Assembly (NCBI GenBank): GCA_903813345.2
Contig: CAIIXF020000008.1
Coordinates: 36,604,867-36,668,866, forward strand
Source of the DNA: Owenia fusiformis
Taxonomy: Eukaryota; Annelida; Polychaeta; Sabellida; Oweniidae
Direction of reading: 5' to 3'
DNA length: 64,000 nucleotides
Below the pieces are notes generated by a model, which was given only the letters and a program-made list of their open reading frames with translations, was not told the DNA's origin and did not search any database. Position 1 is the first letter of the stretch. Every line of letters starts with the position of its first letter. Made by a program: the position numbers and the translations under genes. Of the stretch, positions 21,301-31,850 are shown piece by piece.

Positions 21301-23151
21301 CATTGAGAGAATTTCAAAGACTACTTTCCTTGGAGTTATTATCGATGATAAACTTAAATGGAATGAGCATATTGCTCATGAATCTACCAAAATTTCACAA
21401 GTAGTAGCAATTCTTTACAAGGTCAAAAATAAGATAAATCACACTGCAATGATGTCTATTTATTACTCTCTTATATATAGCCATATAAATTCTTATCTGG
21501 GGAGCAGCAACTAAAGCTCTATTGTTTCAAATTCTGAAAGTACAAAAAAGATTCTTAAGACTAATTACAGTGTTAGAACAGACGATTCCTCTCTACTATT
21601 TAAGAAAATAAAGATACTTAAATTAGAAGATATTCATAAGCTAAATGTTGGTATTTTTGTATTTAATTGTCTCAAACAACCTAAAGAATTTCCTCAAACT
21701 TTATTCTATGACTACTTCATATCAAATGCCCAAACTCATGGTCAAGAGACACGTTATAGATTCAATCTTAGAGCTAATCAATTTAAATCTACATTTGGAC
21801 AAAGGAGCATTAAATACATAGGACAAACAACATGGAATGAATTACCTGAAACTTTTAAACATCTGAATTCTAGAAATAAATTTAAGTCGATTTGAAAAAG
21901 TATTATCTGGACAAGTATTAAATTGATCTGTATAACATTTAGCTATATGTGCTTATATATATGTATATTTCTTTCTCTTCTTTTACTTTTCTCCTAACTT
22001 TCTATCTTTAAAAACAGTTTTATATCTTGTCATCTTGATTAATACAATTATGTAATATAATCATATATGTAACTATATACACCCGCATGGGTGTCAGTTG
22101 CCTGTACAATGAACATTGATATAATTGATGAATAGATAAACAACTATGCAAACAAACTGTAAAACTGTAGAAAAACTTAACTGTCAATCTTTCCAATTTT
22201 CACATATTTTGTAATACATCAGTATATCTTTTACCAGGATTTTTCAGGAAAATCTGAATTGTAGAAAAAAAGCTGATACACTGTGAAGTAATACCTTAAA
22301 ACGTGTCTCTTGAGGGTTGTTTACAGGTTTCATGGATTCATCCTAAAATTTTAGAGATGTTTCTATGGAAAGTTTAGAACTGATTAGTTTTTAGGCAGTC
22401 TGGGTAAATGTTAAGGTGGCCATTTTGAATGTTTCATCCCGAAAAGTGTATTCTGTTCAAGGGTGCGATTCTGTTCACCCTGTGGCTTATTTTTTAATTG
22501 TTTTCCTTTGTGCTTTCTTATTATTTCAGTGCTATATTCAACAAAGCCAATACAGTGAAGCAATGGAATGGCTGAATAAGGCAGCCGTAATCCAAGCCAA
22601 GACTGTTGATGTAAGTTAAGATTTTTTCAGACTAAAGTACCGAAGGTCTTTACTGAAGCCTTCTTTGACAGGAATGCACAGTGAAGCCAATTTTGTATTT
22701 TGTGGCATTCATTGACATACATAAATTGTGTTGTGGATTTGGCATTCCCAACTGGTTCATTATCTTCATGGGCATGGCATCGTACTTTACATTTTTGAAA
22801 ATATAGACACAATTTTTCAGCAGAGTTGTTAAACAGGGATATTTAATTGATTTTAACATGGATAATAATTGATTTTAACATGGATAATAATCAATTTTAA
22901 CATGGATATTAATTGATTTTACATGGATATTAATTGATTTTAACATGGATATAAATTAATTTTAATATGGACATTGATTTCTCAAGAGGTTATTTGGAAT
23001 TGTAGCTTTGGTTCAATTATGTGACTCATAAATTAAAGTAGTTAATCATAAAACATATTTACAATATCGATATTGCTATCTTTTCCAGGATAAAGCTGCT
23101 CACATAGAAATAGAGAACCTCCAATACAAGTACAGCTACTATGCTAGGTGA
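9395..23151 (+). CDS. rmdn: RMDN-family (regulator of microtubule dynamics) TPR protein
   Basis: Seven coding exons join in frame to 368 aa: 9395-9741, 15008-15143, 16278-16450, 18116-18269, 18895-19047, 22530-22610 and 23089-23151 (TGA). All introns are GT-AG. The start is supported by an in-frame TAG four codons upstream. A good acceptor at 9330-9331 implies an upstream non-coding exon. Residues about 8-29 form a membrane anchor. A short coiled coil follows (about 32-60), then an acidic FFAT-like KFEDTFE at 109-115, and a C-terminal TPR domain with the family signatures EFLWRLAK, HYLLGRWCYG and LSWLERKLAATLF. The N-terminus resembles RMDN2/3; the TPR part also resembles RMDN1. RMDN3/PTPIP51 tethers ER to mitochondria in vertebrates; the same role here is inference. 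Introns 1, 3 and 5 are swollen by transposons. A possible poly(A) signal lies at 24137-24142. Confidence 0.93.
10050..11030. repeat. Tandem TTTCTGAATAATTAA-type arrays flanked by palindromes
   Basis: In RMDN intron 1, two arrays (about 10130-10290 and 10718-10875) repeat a GATTTGTTTCTGAATRATTAA unit of about 20-25 bp. The palindrome AATCATTAGCTAATGATT occurs on both sides, near 10060, 10908 and 10990. This looks like one repetitive element or its decay product. Confidence 0.65.
11167..11372. mobile_element. MITE with CTCCCCAG ends, copy 1
   Basis: About 205 bp bounded by CTCCCCAG and CTGGGGAG, containing GTGGGTGCA, TCTCAGGTGGATGCAAGCC and GTGGGCACAGTGCCCACTTG. An inverted copy lies at 19158-19372 in another intron of the same gene, and a decayed one near 46190-46325. 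Confidence 0.6.
12020..14940 (+). mobile_element. 5'-truncated non-LTR retrotransposon (LINE) in RMDN intron 1
   Basis: The element begins inside the endonuclease domain, carries a full reverse transcriptase, has a 3' UTR from about 14690, and ends in an A-rich tail (AAAAAAA near 14931-14938). The clade is not settled; motif style fits CR1/Jockey-group LINEs. I could not fix the left boundary or find target duplications. Confidence 0.85.
12033..14685 (+). pseudogene. LINE ORF2 remnant: endonuclease end, reverse transcriptase, zinc-finger tail
   Basis: The frame opens at the last endonuclease block (SSDHCSI). It then shows RT motifs in order: GPDGVTIKML, a NYRPISLLS block, LDISAAFD, SVPQGSILGP and YADDTSLF; the catalytic aspartates are present. 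A one-base shift near 14110-14130 moves the frame to the next segment (14136-14533), which ends in a cysteine-histidine tail (CLCGSPETFPHFFFKC). A further break near 14520-14540 precedes a last FLFGDPSLTQLEMD-like stretch closing about 14685. The truncation and shifts make it inactive. Confidence 0.85.
15661..15867. mobile_element. GCCAAATTAA-family MITE copy
   Basis: In RMDN intron 2 (15144-16277). Repeated GCCAAATTAAGTAGC-like blocks end at GTACAGTA (about 15860-15867), as in the 1152-1245 and 41429-41547 copies. Confidence 0.45.
15922..16154. mobile_element. MITE with GGCGGATCTGG inverted ends
   Basis: GGCGGATCTGG at the left and CCAGATCCGCC at 16144-16154 bound about 230 bp rich in GGGCCC and homopolymer runs. 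It lies about 120 bp upstream of RMDN exon 3. No transposase is present. Confidence 0.65.
16521..17682. mobile_element. Pearl/HINE-like repeat element A
   Basis: In RMDN intron 3. It is bounded by TATGTCCCCA and TGGGGACATA. Near the left end is a (GTCC/GTCTGTCC)n microsatellite (about 16567-16620). Then come about six monomers of roughly 145-215 bp, each marked by GGCCATTTTGGAT and CTAAAATCTTGTCTGTAAAG. Terminal repeat, GTCC-type microsatellite and a roughly 160-bp monomer core are the architecture of pearl-type elements in bivalves, now grouped with Helentron-derived HINEs. The family link is inference. Confidence 0.65.
17835..18015. mobile_element. MITE with TACAGTAAAACC ends
   Basis: TACAGTAAAACC at the left and GGTTTACTGTA at the right bound 181 bp containing several GTGAACACCT blocks. 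TA at each end suggests a Tc1/mariner-type target duplication. It sits 100 bp upstream of RMDN exon 4. Confidence 0.6.
19158..19372. mobile_element. MITE with CTCCCCAG-type ends, inverted copy 2
   Basis: The reverse complement of 11167-11372 with scattered differences: GTGGGCACAGCACCCAC, then TTGAAAATAGGCTTGCA. It lies in RMDN intron 5. Confidence 0.6.
20065..22140 (+). mobile_element. LINE fragment (RT C-terminal half), itself interrupted
   Basis: The frame LFLIYINDI then FADDTN (about 20078-20153) is the RT block just before and including the catalytic YADD-type motif. After an insertion it resumes at 21113 with LLCSHKNLSTLTNQVN, EWLCANKLSLN, then FLGVIIDDKLKWNEHI, the C-terminal end of CR1/Jockey-like RTs. 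Several stops and shifts follow to about 21900. It is a dead 5'-truncated copy, different from the one at 12020. Confidence 0.8.
20154..21107. mobile_element. 954-bp palindromic foldback element with 5-bp TSD
   Basis: Both ends read CACGCCCGGTGAT inward. The arms are inverted copies over roughly 430 bp each (shared blocks such as TTTGCTATAAATCAAGCAAC and ATTAATGTCATTGCTGAATT), with a spacer of roughly 130 bp near 20580-20715. Poly-G tracts (GGGACGGAGGGGGG) occur at both ends and near the centre. AAACC at 20149-20153 and 21108-21112 is the target duplication, and removing the insert restores the LINE frame. No transposase is present. Confidence 0.88.
22845..22985. repeat. Minisatellite TTGATTTTAACATGGATA
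   Basis: About six imperfect copies of a 23-25-bp unit in RMDN intron 6. Confidence 0.75.
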
Positions 23152-23506
23152 ACTCTGAACATTAACAAAGTATTGGGAAATACGGAGAGATAATAGTTCC
23201 ATCTGTTAGAAAATCAGATGATTTAAAGTGGCAGTAGAGAATTGAGTAAAACTTGTGTCAGTATGTCCTTTGCGATCCCAAAAAGTATTTGAAATATTTT
23301 ATGTATGTGATCGAGCATTTAAGATACAGAACTGTCCATTACTATTCGAATTGACAAAAACAATAATTATTGTTAATACACATTCAGATCAATTATTTAT
23401 TAAATGATTCAAACAACTAACTGCCATTTTATTCAGAAATTGCATAATGTCATAAATGAGAGTGTCATTTAGAAGAGTCTTTAAATACAAATCAATATGA
23501 ATATTT

Positions 23507-24105
23507 ATCGTATGATCTGTAAAATGAAGCCTTCTGATTGGTCAGTTCTTGTGCTGTACCAATCTGTATTGCTACTGAGATTGTCCCCGTTGATCATCTC
23601 TTTTGCAATACAGAAAATATTGGTACGGAGGGGACATTCTCAGTAGCAATACAGAGGATCACACGATAAAAACGTTACAGAATTTGGAGTGCAATACAGG
23701 ATATATTATGCTCTCGATATTTTGTATTGGTACTCGACTTTGTTTCGTTCCAATACGGAATTTCTCGAGCAGAATATATCCTGTATTGCACTAATCAAAT
23801 CATTCAATAACTTATATCATCGTATGATCTGAAAAATGAAGCTCTATGATTGGTCAGTTCTTGTGCTGTACCAATCTGTATTGCTACTGAGATTGTCCCC
23901 GTTGATCATCTCCGTCGCAATACAGAAAATATTGGCACGGAGGGGCAATCTCAGTAGCAATACAGAGGATCACACGATAAAAACGTTATTGAATGATTTG
24001 AAGTGCAATATAGGATATATTCTGCTCGAGAAATTCCGTATTTGAACAAGACGAAGTCAAGTGCCAATACAGAATATCGAGACAAATCATTCAATAACTT
24101 ATAGT
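23507..24105. repeat. Two 311-bp tandem copies with an inverted 57-bp core
   Basis: Copy 1 starts about 23508 and copy 2 about 23819, each with TCGTATGATCTG and CTGTACCAATCTGTATTGCT. The 57-bp cores bounded by CTCGAT/CTCGAG (23713-23769 and 24025-24081) are reverse complements of each other with about eight mismatches, while the left parts are in the same orientation. The right arm after the core is missing in copy 2. This is 3' of RMDN and non-coding. Confidence 0.75.
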
Positions 24106-24149
24106 ATTGATACAAAACCTAATTTGGTAAGCTCTAAATAAAAGATTAA

Positions 24150-26970
24150 GATGATACAAGTGGCACACATTAATTTCTATTTTTATTGAGAAAATAGTGT
24201 GCTCTTTATCCAAAACTTGGCATGTGTGTTTGTGGACAATATATATTTGTACAATTACATTTATAAAAACATTCCATGCATGATCATAGGCCGTTAAAGC
24301 TATATGTTTGTGAATAGTTCTGTTTAGTTAATAAATGCAAATTCTTGTCAACAGATTTTGTTAATATAGATAATTGTTAGCTGACAAAGACATGCGCAAA
24401 TGAAAGGCAAACGTTTGAATAAGATTGAATTGGATAAGAATATGTATCTATATCAATTGATATAAAATCAATTCATCCTTTGATGCGATACTCTGTGGAG
24501 TAGAAGTTGTTATTTTAATTATATTGAAATTTGAAGTTGTATTTTTCTCTAGATATTTAAGAAATCCAATAAAAATGTATTGAAATATACAATCTATATC
24601 TAAATATTTATGTTTTCCTTATGCCTTGTTGAGATGAACTGGTTGCTTCTTTTAAAGTAAAACATGTACATGGTAAACATGTTTGAAGTAACAAAGTGTT
24701 CACTGAGGGAGGGGTGTTCACTGTAGTTTTTATGTCACCACATATTGCTATACTCTTCCAACTTTTTGAGGATTATTTTCGGTGGTTGGTGTTTGGCAGT
24801 CAGTGTCTGTGACAAACGGCAGGTAATGACATTTTGCATGTACTCGTATATGCCTTGTTTTATTCTGAAGTCGCTTATGATCCCAAAAGTGGTGTTAAAT
24901 TAGGGAAAGGTGTTCATCAGCAAGGTGTTTTACTGTACACGTAGACATATCTATAGAATATTGCCTTTATGGTTTATTCACACCTTGTACATCAGTTGTT
25001 TAAATCAGCTTAAATATTGAAAAGAAAACTTGTGAGTCGAGAAAAGGTCACTGCGACTCTATAATGGATTGAAGTATAGGTCACTGAAATAATTAATAAT
25101 TATATAAGGCATTGACATGCAAAATGTCACCACCTGCCATTTTTTAAAGACACCGACTGCCAACCGCCATCCACAAAAAGATGGAAATTATTATGTCAGT
25201 TGTCCTTTAATAGGCACGTGGATTGAAATTCCTTTGATACAACAATCAAAGTACAGTAGGCCTATAGTATCTTTTTACAAATTAAAATATTGTACGAGTA
25301 TATGACAACGAACACTGTCTTACATCTACTGTTGTCCTTGTAATAAAGGATTGGTATCGATATGGTGAACTGAATTCAACCTCTCAATATTATAGTTAAA
25401 GGAAATTTTGGTTGATTTAACAAAAAGTTAAACAAAAAAACAAAATAGATAGAAAGTAAGATAAACCTTTTATTTCATTAACAAGATACTTTTTTTAAAT
25501 CAACCAAACTTTCCTTTGTACAATTATTACATTGAGAGACCTAAACATGTTGTGTTTATGTCATTTTGTTCCAATAAGGTTCGGATAGATGTTTCATTTC
25601 ATTCTGAGCATATGATACCAAGAACAAAAGAAGTGTCTGATGTGATTTCTAAAACAATATAGAGAAAAGTATATATATTTATTTCAAATTGTATTGTTAC
25701 CATTCAAAAGATGAGCACCTAGGTCAGAGCATTTGAAGTTAACATTGAGCACCCTCTTGCAACATTGAATAGGCCTACAGTACATGTATGTATGTTTTCT
25801 GTTTTGTTTCCCATATGTATAACTTAGTAGGCATTTGTGCTTAGTGAGGGATACCATACTTCACTACCATAAGTTATAAAAAGGCTTTATGCACATGTCA
25901 AATAAATGAGAAAATCAGTTTGATGTTTTTATATCATAATATGTTTTTCAATGCAAACCAAGCCTTTTGTGCTTTCAGTGCGAGATCATTTACATCTAGG
26001 TTTTAATGCCGTTTTTGTTATGGTTACTCCTATGTATACGTTCGCGTTGACTTTCCCGATTGGATTATTTTTGTATGTGAAAACTTGTATTTGTGTAAAT
26101 CATCTAAATCATGCCGATTTTCCCCTACAATTTAATTTTTTCTGAAAAAGAGATATCTGATCAAATTGAAACTGATTTGAGATCCAAATTAATTAAACTT
26201 GAAAAGGAGTGTGTTTAATTTTCTTCAAAGGCCTCGACCTCTATAGGCCTACTCAAGTAATATTGGCTTCTGACTCGAGTGAGTATGCCTATGGCGGATC
26301 ACCACAACCGACCAAATGCCTGATATGTAATTCGACACATCATTCCATTTTTGCAATTACATCGAATGGGAATATGATTTTTTTTAAATTGTTGACACCA
26401 GGCATTTTAGCGGATACTTCCTTTGAAAGACATGTTCTGTTTTCGTTTGGATGTAAAATTTCCTAATTTTGTAGGATTACATTTGCAAAGCGTAAAAGAC
26501 GGGCTTCATTTCATTAGAGAACCATAGATATTAAGATATTATAAGCTTTTATTTTTGAGTTTCTTTCACTTATACATCTTGGATTTCCAAGGTATGATGT
26601 GTTTATACCTGTGATTGGATTGAAAATCAAACTGAGAAACGAGTATGTCACTTGTACGTGAACAGTACAAAATATTTTTCTTGGATTGTGAACGGGAAGC
26701 TTTTTAAAATGCCAAGGCCATGCTCATGAATGAATGATGGAAAGTTAAATACTCTTCCCTTGAAAGCCAATCATAAAAATCAGTGACCCCATCTGCACCA
26801 ATCTCATCTCGTTACGTGTCAGTATGAATAGGTATGATAGTTAAATAGATAAAAAATCAGTGACCCCACCTGCATAAATCTCATCTTGTTACATGTATGA
26901 ATAAGTATGATAGTAAAATAGATAAAGAACGGTCAAAATGACAATATATTATTGACTAATCTGTGAAGGC
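24150..26970. other. Intergenic DNA, no gene seen
   Basis: Only scattered repeat debris, for example GTGTTCACTG blocks near 24700-24730 and ATGTCACCAC near 24733 and 25122. No reading frame with a recognisable domain or exon structure. Confidence 0.5.
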
Positions 26971-27224
26971 ATATTTCTCAACCTAAAATTTTCGAAAATC
27001 CGGGCGGATTTTTAAAAAAAGAATCCGGGGTATCCGGGCTGAATTTGAATAAAAAATCCGTTTTTTCCTGGTTGGTATTTTTAAAATAAAATAAATTAAG
27101 CTGTAATATACTCTTTCTAGTACTTTCTAGTAACCTCCATGATACCAGAATTAATCAAGCTTTCAGGGAGTGAGTAATCAAATCAAACGCACGTGTAACT
27201 AATAGTCCCCGATCTGATTTCCAA

Positions 27225-27900
27225 AAGGGCTCTAGAAAAGGGGTTTTGTTGTCCGGTACTTTCCCACATAAAATGATTGTACCGTTTGAAAGAACAGACT
27301 TCCCTCTTAAAGAAAAGACCTCTTCTATTGATGTAAACAGGGGCAAAAGGCACCAAAATGGGGTTAGACAAGGTGGCATTCTGAAGTCTCACTTTCTTGT
27401 CATCACGATTCCAGGTAAACCATTACACGGATTTACTTCAAATTTTCACACATGTTACATGGTAAGAAGTTCTAGAGCTGATTAACTTTGTGGCGGCCAT
27501 CTTGCATTTTGGTGGCCATCTTGGAATTTTTTTCAGATAAATATTGTAATCAAGATTCCACAAAAACCACATAACAGATGTACTTCAAATGTTCACACAT
27601 GTAACATGGTAAAAAGTCATAGACCTCATTATTTTTTCGGTGGCCATCTTGCATTCTGGCAGCCATCTTGGAAGTTTAAAGATAAATCTTATCATCACGA
27701 TTTCAGGAAAACCAAACGGATTTACTTCAAATTTTCACACATATTACATGGTAAGAAGTTCTAGACCTAATTAACCTTTCGGTGGCCATCTTGCATTCTG
27801 GCGGCCATCTTGGAAGTTTTTTTGATAAATCTTGTCATTGTGATTCCAGGAAAACCACTTAACTGATTTTCTTGAAACTTTTACACATGTTACAAGGAAG
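27225..27900 (+). repeat. Left copy of inverted repeat with GGCCATCTTG monomers
   Basis: 27225-27530 matches the reverse complement of 32560-32880 almost base for base, including TTGTTGTCCGGTACTTTCCC and GGCAAAAGGCACCAAAA. About three monomers of roughly 145 bp follow (GCGGCCATCTTG, ACATGTTACATGGTAAGAAG). The AAACAGGGGCAAAAGGC block recurs at about 27928 and 28065. Confidence 0.75.
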
Positions 27901-28199
27901 GTTACATGCTACCTTTTATATTGATATAAACAGGGGCAAAAGGCAGTAAAGTGGGGTTACACAAGGTGGTATTCTAAGGAGAATGTTATCTATTTTTTCT
28001 GTATTTTAAACCACATAATTTGACATAAATGCATATTTGGTGTATGATATCATGTTTTATATTGATAGAAACATGGGCAAGAGGCGCTACAATGGGGTAA
28101 CACATGGTGATATTCTAAAATACATATTTTTACTCTGCTTCTGTACTTTATACCACTTAAATGCATTTTGTGTATGACATCGATTGATTTTTAGAATAA

Positions 28200-29390
28200 A
28201 TAACTACATTTCATCAAAAAAAAAGATTATTGAAAACGTCAAACATTTCTTTGAAATCCATTATTGCACAGTGATTTTTGAGAGCGAAATGTATGCTAAA
28301 TTGGCCTTGATCTGAGTATATAACGGAATTAAAGCTCTTTTAAACGGAAATGTAAATGTGTGGAAAACCTTTCACTGTGCATCATGTCAACGAAATGTTC
28401 TTCATTCAGTTGAATTATCTTCTGGACAGGTGATCACACAGAATGAGAGACCTGCGTATCATATCCTTACTAAATATAAAAAAAATGACAAATGAGAAAG
28501 GAAAAAAGTGTAAAGCAACCTAGTGGGAAAAGCAAACTGTAAAGTGTAAAACTGGCAAACAAAAATCAAACCTGAATATCCCAAGACAATAATCTAATAT
28601 GGGAATAAATAGCATCCACACCGTTCAATGACCAATTCCTCATCAACGACCACAACTCCGAGGGAAAATAATGATATCCAATACTCATAAGATCAAAAAT
28701 AGTTGTAGATACTATAGTACTCATAAAAGCTGCAGATAACGTTTCTTCATCGTGAAAGCAAGCAGTCTCTTAGTCAAATATTAACTAACGAGCTGGTTCA
28801 GAGCACCAGCATGTCCAGCACCAGCAGAGCACCAAACTATGTGAATGGGCTCTGTATCCACAATGTTGCGAGTTCGAGACACATGTGCTCTTTGCGTTTA
28901 ATAATCAACAAAAATCACTTAAACCTGCACTAAAACTGTGTGTCAGATCGATATAAGTATAGGGTTTGAAAACTAATTGTACCAACAAAAAGAACTTAAA
29001 AACACTGCTACAATATCAACATAAGCTTTCAATAGTAGTGACGATGCAGAAGCATGCAAAATGTCACCACACCTTGTTAAGTATCCAGTACTGAACAGTG
29101 TCAAGATAAACGTTCGAAGCTATTACAATATTATATGTCACCCAATCACTAGTGGTGGTGACATAAAAATAATGTATAAAAAAATCTACTGAACCAATAT
29201 AAACTTTGTGATAGAAGAACTGATTGTTTACTCTAAGTTTTTAACTAAATATATTTATAATAAGCAATGTTTTATCGAAAAGAAAAAATAATTTCATGTT
29301 ATATAAAATCAAATAAATTAATTATATTTTTTTCGTTGTGTTAGTTACACCAGTAATAACTAGAAAAACAGCACCTCCACGGAGTAGCAA
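28200..29390. other. Non-coding stretch with a tRNA-like SINE remnant
   Basis: At about 28790-28893 there is an A-box-like GCTGGTTCAGAGCACC and, 70 bp on, a B-box-like GCGAGTTCGAGACAC. This resembles the tRNA-derived heads of marine invertebrate SINEs, with an internal duplication of AGCACCAGC. Otherwise I see nothing coding. Confidence 0.35.
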
Positions 29391-30511
29391 ATCCCACCGA
29401 ACAAAACATGTTTTGATAAAAAAAATTGAGCCAAATTCATCCACTGGTATTTGAATTATCAAAGATTATGTCTTTATGAAACATGGTTGCCATTTTGAAA
29501 TTCAGCTGTCATCTTTAGATTTCTTCTTTAGCAGAGAATGTCCTTCCAATGGTATCTGGGTTATCAAAGATTACTTTTTTTAATGAAAAATGGCAGCCAT
29601 TTTGAAATTCAGCTATGGCCTTTGAAATTTCTTCTGAATTAGATCTCCTTTTCCCCTAAATATCAGCATATAAAATTGGAACCAAATCCATCCACTAGTA
29701 TTTGAGTTATTATTACTTACGTTTTTTACGAAAAATGGCGGCCATTTTGAAATTCAGTGGCCATCTTAGAAAATTTATTTTTGAGCAGAACTTCTTTGTC
29801 TCTAGGCATCAGCATATAGAATTTGAACCAAATCCGTCAACTGGTATATTTTGAGTTATCAAAGGTTACGTTCTTTTATGAAAAATGGCGGCCATTTTGA
29901 AATTTAGCTACCACCTCGAAAATCCTTTCTCAAGCAGAGCTCCTATGTCCCTTGGCATCATCATGTAAAATTTGAACCAAATCCATTCAATGGTAATTGA
30001 GCTATCAAAGATAATGTTTTTTTATGAAAAATGGCCGCCATTTTGAAATTTGGTGGCCATCTTGAAAATGTCTTCTTGAGCAGGGCTGCTATGTCCCTAG
30101 GCATCAGCATCTAAAATTTGAACCAAATCCATTCAATGGTCTTTGAGTTATCAAAGATAACGTTTTTTTTACGAAAAATGGCCACCATTTTGGAATTTGG
30201 TGGCCATTTTGAAAATGTCTTCTTGAGCAGGGCTGCTTTGTACCAAGGAAACAGCCTATAAAATTTGAACCAAATCCATCCATTAGTATTTGAGTTATCA
30301 AAGATTATATTTTTTCCGAAAAATGGCCGCCATTTTGAATTTAGCGGCCATATTGAAAATTCCTTCTGGAGCAGAGGTCTTACACCCGTAAGGCATAAGC
30401 CTATAAAATTTGAATGAAATCCGTCAACCGGTATTTGAGTTATTGCCCGGACACACGAACGGACGGACGGACGGCTTTTCTATATCCCCCTCGAACTTCG
30501 TTCGGTGGGAT
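29391..30511. mobile_element. Pearl/HINE-like repeat element C
   Basis: It starts ATCCCACCGAAC and ends GTTCGGTGGGAT, an inverted terminal repeat. Seven monomers of about 146 bp carry AAAAATGGCGGCCATTTTGAA, at about 29484, 29586, 29731, 29880, 30026, 30173 and 30319. A (GGAC)n microsatellite at 30459-30472 precedes the right terminus. Same layout as elements A and B but different sequence. Confidence 0.7.
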
Positions 30512-30843
30512 AATAAACCTGTTTATAAAGTGGTGTTAACTAGACTATATAATTTAACAGTCATAAAAGTAATAATAAACCTGTTTATAAAGTGGTCCTA
30601 ACAAGACTATAGAATTTAACAGTCATAAAACCTAAAAAAATATACCAGGAAGGGACCATTGTGAATGTAAATGTATAAAGCATGGATGCCATAGAAAACG
30701 GAACAAAAGTTATAACAGAACCTAGCATGGAGAAAGTGTAACTGGTAAATTGTAATAAAAATAGTATAGATCATGATCTAACATGACATAGTATGCCTTA
30801 CAACTCATCCTCCCTAACATTATTAAAGACTACTAAAGTATAT

Positions 30844-31325
30844 TATAGTGATCCACTCGATTATGCTGGTTACCTAAACGGTTTGTTTCGGTAACAAAAT
30901 GTGGGAACATCGAAGGTATGATTTTTCCTTTTTCCTTTCACACTTTGTAGGCAGAATTCCCACGACATTTTTTCTCACAAACGTGTATCAGTATCATATG
31001 TTTAAGAAAATGTGCATATTTGCAAACAAATAGTTCAGAAGACAACATAATCGTACATTTAATTCCTCACTTAAGTTACATAAACGGTATTTCGAAAAAA
31101 CAGTTCAGATCTGCACTTTTAACCCAAACCTTTATGTAACTTAAGTTAGGAATTAAATCGACGATTCTGTCGTCTTCTGAGCTATTTTTCGCAAACATGT
31201 ACATTTTCTAAGACATATGACACTGATTCATGTTTGTGAGAAAAAACGTCGAGAGGATTCTGCCTACAACGCATGAAATAAGGAATAAGGACAAATCGTA
31301 CCTGTAATCGAGCGGATCACCAGTG
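30844..31325. mobile_element. Foldback element, CACTGGTGATCC family, copy 1
   Basis: A near-complete palindrome: the left arm has GATCCACTCGATTATGCTGG and the right arm ends GAGCGGATCACCAGTG. The arms share AGGCAGAATTCC and AACATGTACATTTTC-type blocks. TATAT at 30839-30843 and 31326-31330 is a 5-bp duplication. The left tip is degenerate. Confidence 0.75.
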
Positions 31326-31377
31326 TATATACAGGGTGAGATAATTCATATTATGGCATCAACTTTGACAAATTGGT

Positions 31378-31850
31378 TCATCCAGTTGTCAGGTATAAGA
31401 GATTTTCAGGTAATTCATTTTCTTCCTGATCTTCAACGTTTGGTGTAATGGTGTCATCAACTGGTTCAAATTCATTGTTGCTCTCATCAACATCATCGTG
31501 CTGATGGGTTGGACAGTTCTCACACACACCTTTGCGGCACTTACATGAGCTTCCACAAATGAGATCCTGTTTCTTACAACTACATCTCATTGAGTCACAC
31601 GCTCCTTTACAACTACAAGCAACAAGCTCCATTATTTCTTGTGGGGTAGGACTGTTTTCCATCCACTTAATTTGTAGTTTATTCCCTTTGAATGTCCAAC
31701 CATGTAATGTGGGGGATTGATAATCAATCATTGATTTGCCTGCGTTTCGCCAAATATAGGCCTGATAGTTGGCTCTATTTATATGGAGAATGAGAGCATC
31801 CTTTGTTGGTGGTAAATACTTTGACTGTATTTTATATTTATCTACAAACT
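31378..31850 (-). pseudogene. Fragment of a CXC (tesmin/TSO1-like) cysteine-rich protein
   Basis: The minus-strand frame is open from about 31850. It reads LPPTKDALILHINRANYQAYIWRN, then from 31731 a GW-type block. It continues through a cysteine cluster (CSCKGACDSMRCSCKKQDL and CGSSCKCRKGVCENC) to an acidic tail and stop at 31378. The order LPPTK-AL, RANYQA-IW, then a CXC-type cluster recurs in abundant repeat-associated hypothetical proteins of invertebrates. The function is unknown; the cluster probably binds zinc. Its upstream end runs straight into the GGCCATCTTG monomer array, so it is truncated, and whether it is expressed is unclear. Confidence 0.55.

Larger units (their letters stand above)
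19612..22483. mobile_element. Pearl/HINE-like repeat element B, split by a LINE
   Basis: The left part (19612-about 20060) starts GGGTGCGATATTGTTCACCC, has a GGGC microsatellite (19679-19697) and monomers with GTTTCCAGCCAAACCGTTTG and GGTGGCCATTTTGGAT. The right part (about 22290-22483) resumes the same monomer and ends GGGTGCGATTCTGTTCACCC. The two parts are separated by the LINE fragment at 20065-22140, so this element was there first. Confidence 0.6.

Noticed and set aside
27246-27485. 79-residue protein also found inverted at 32613-32852
   Set aside because: Two copies of the same transposon repeat; it has no domain, and the copies agree because the DNA does.
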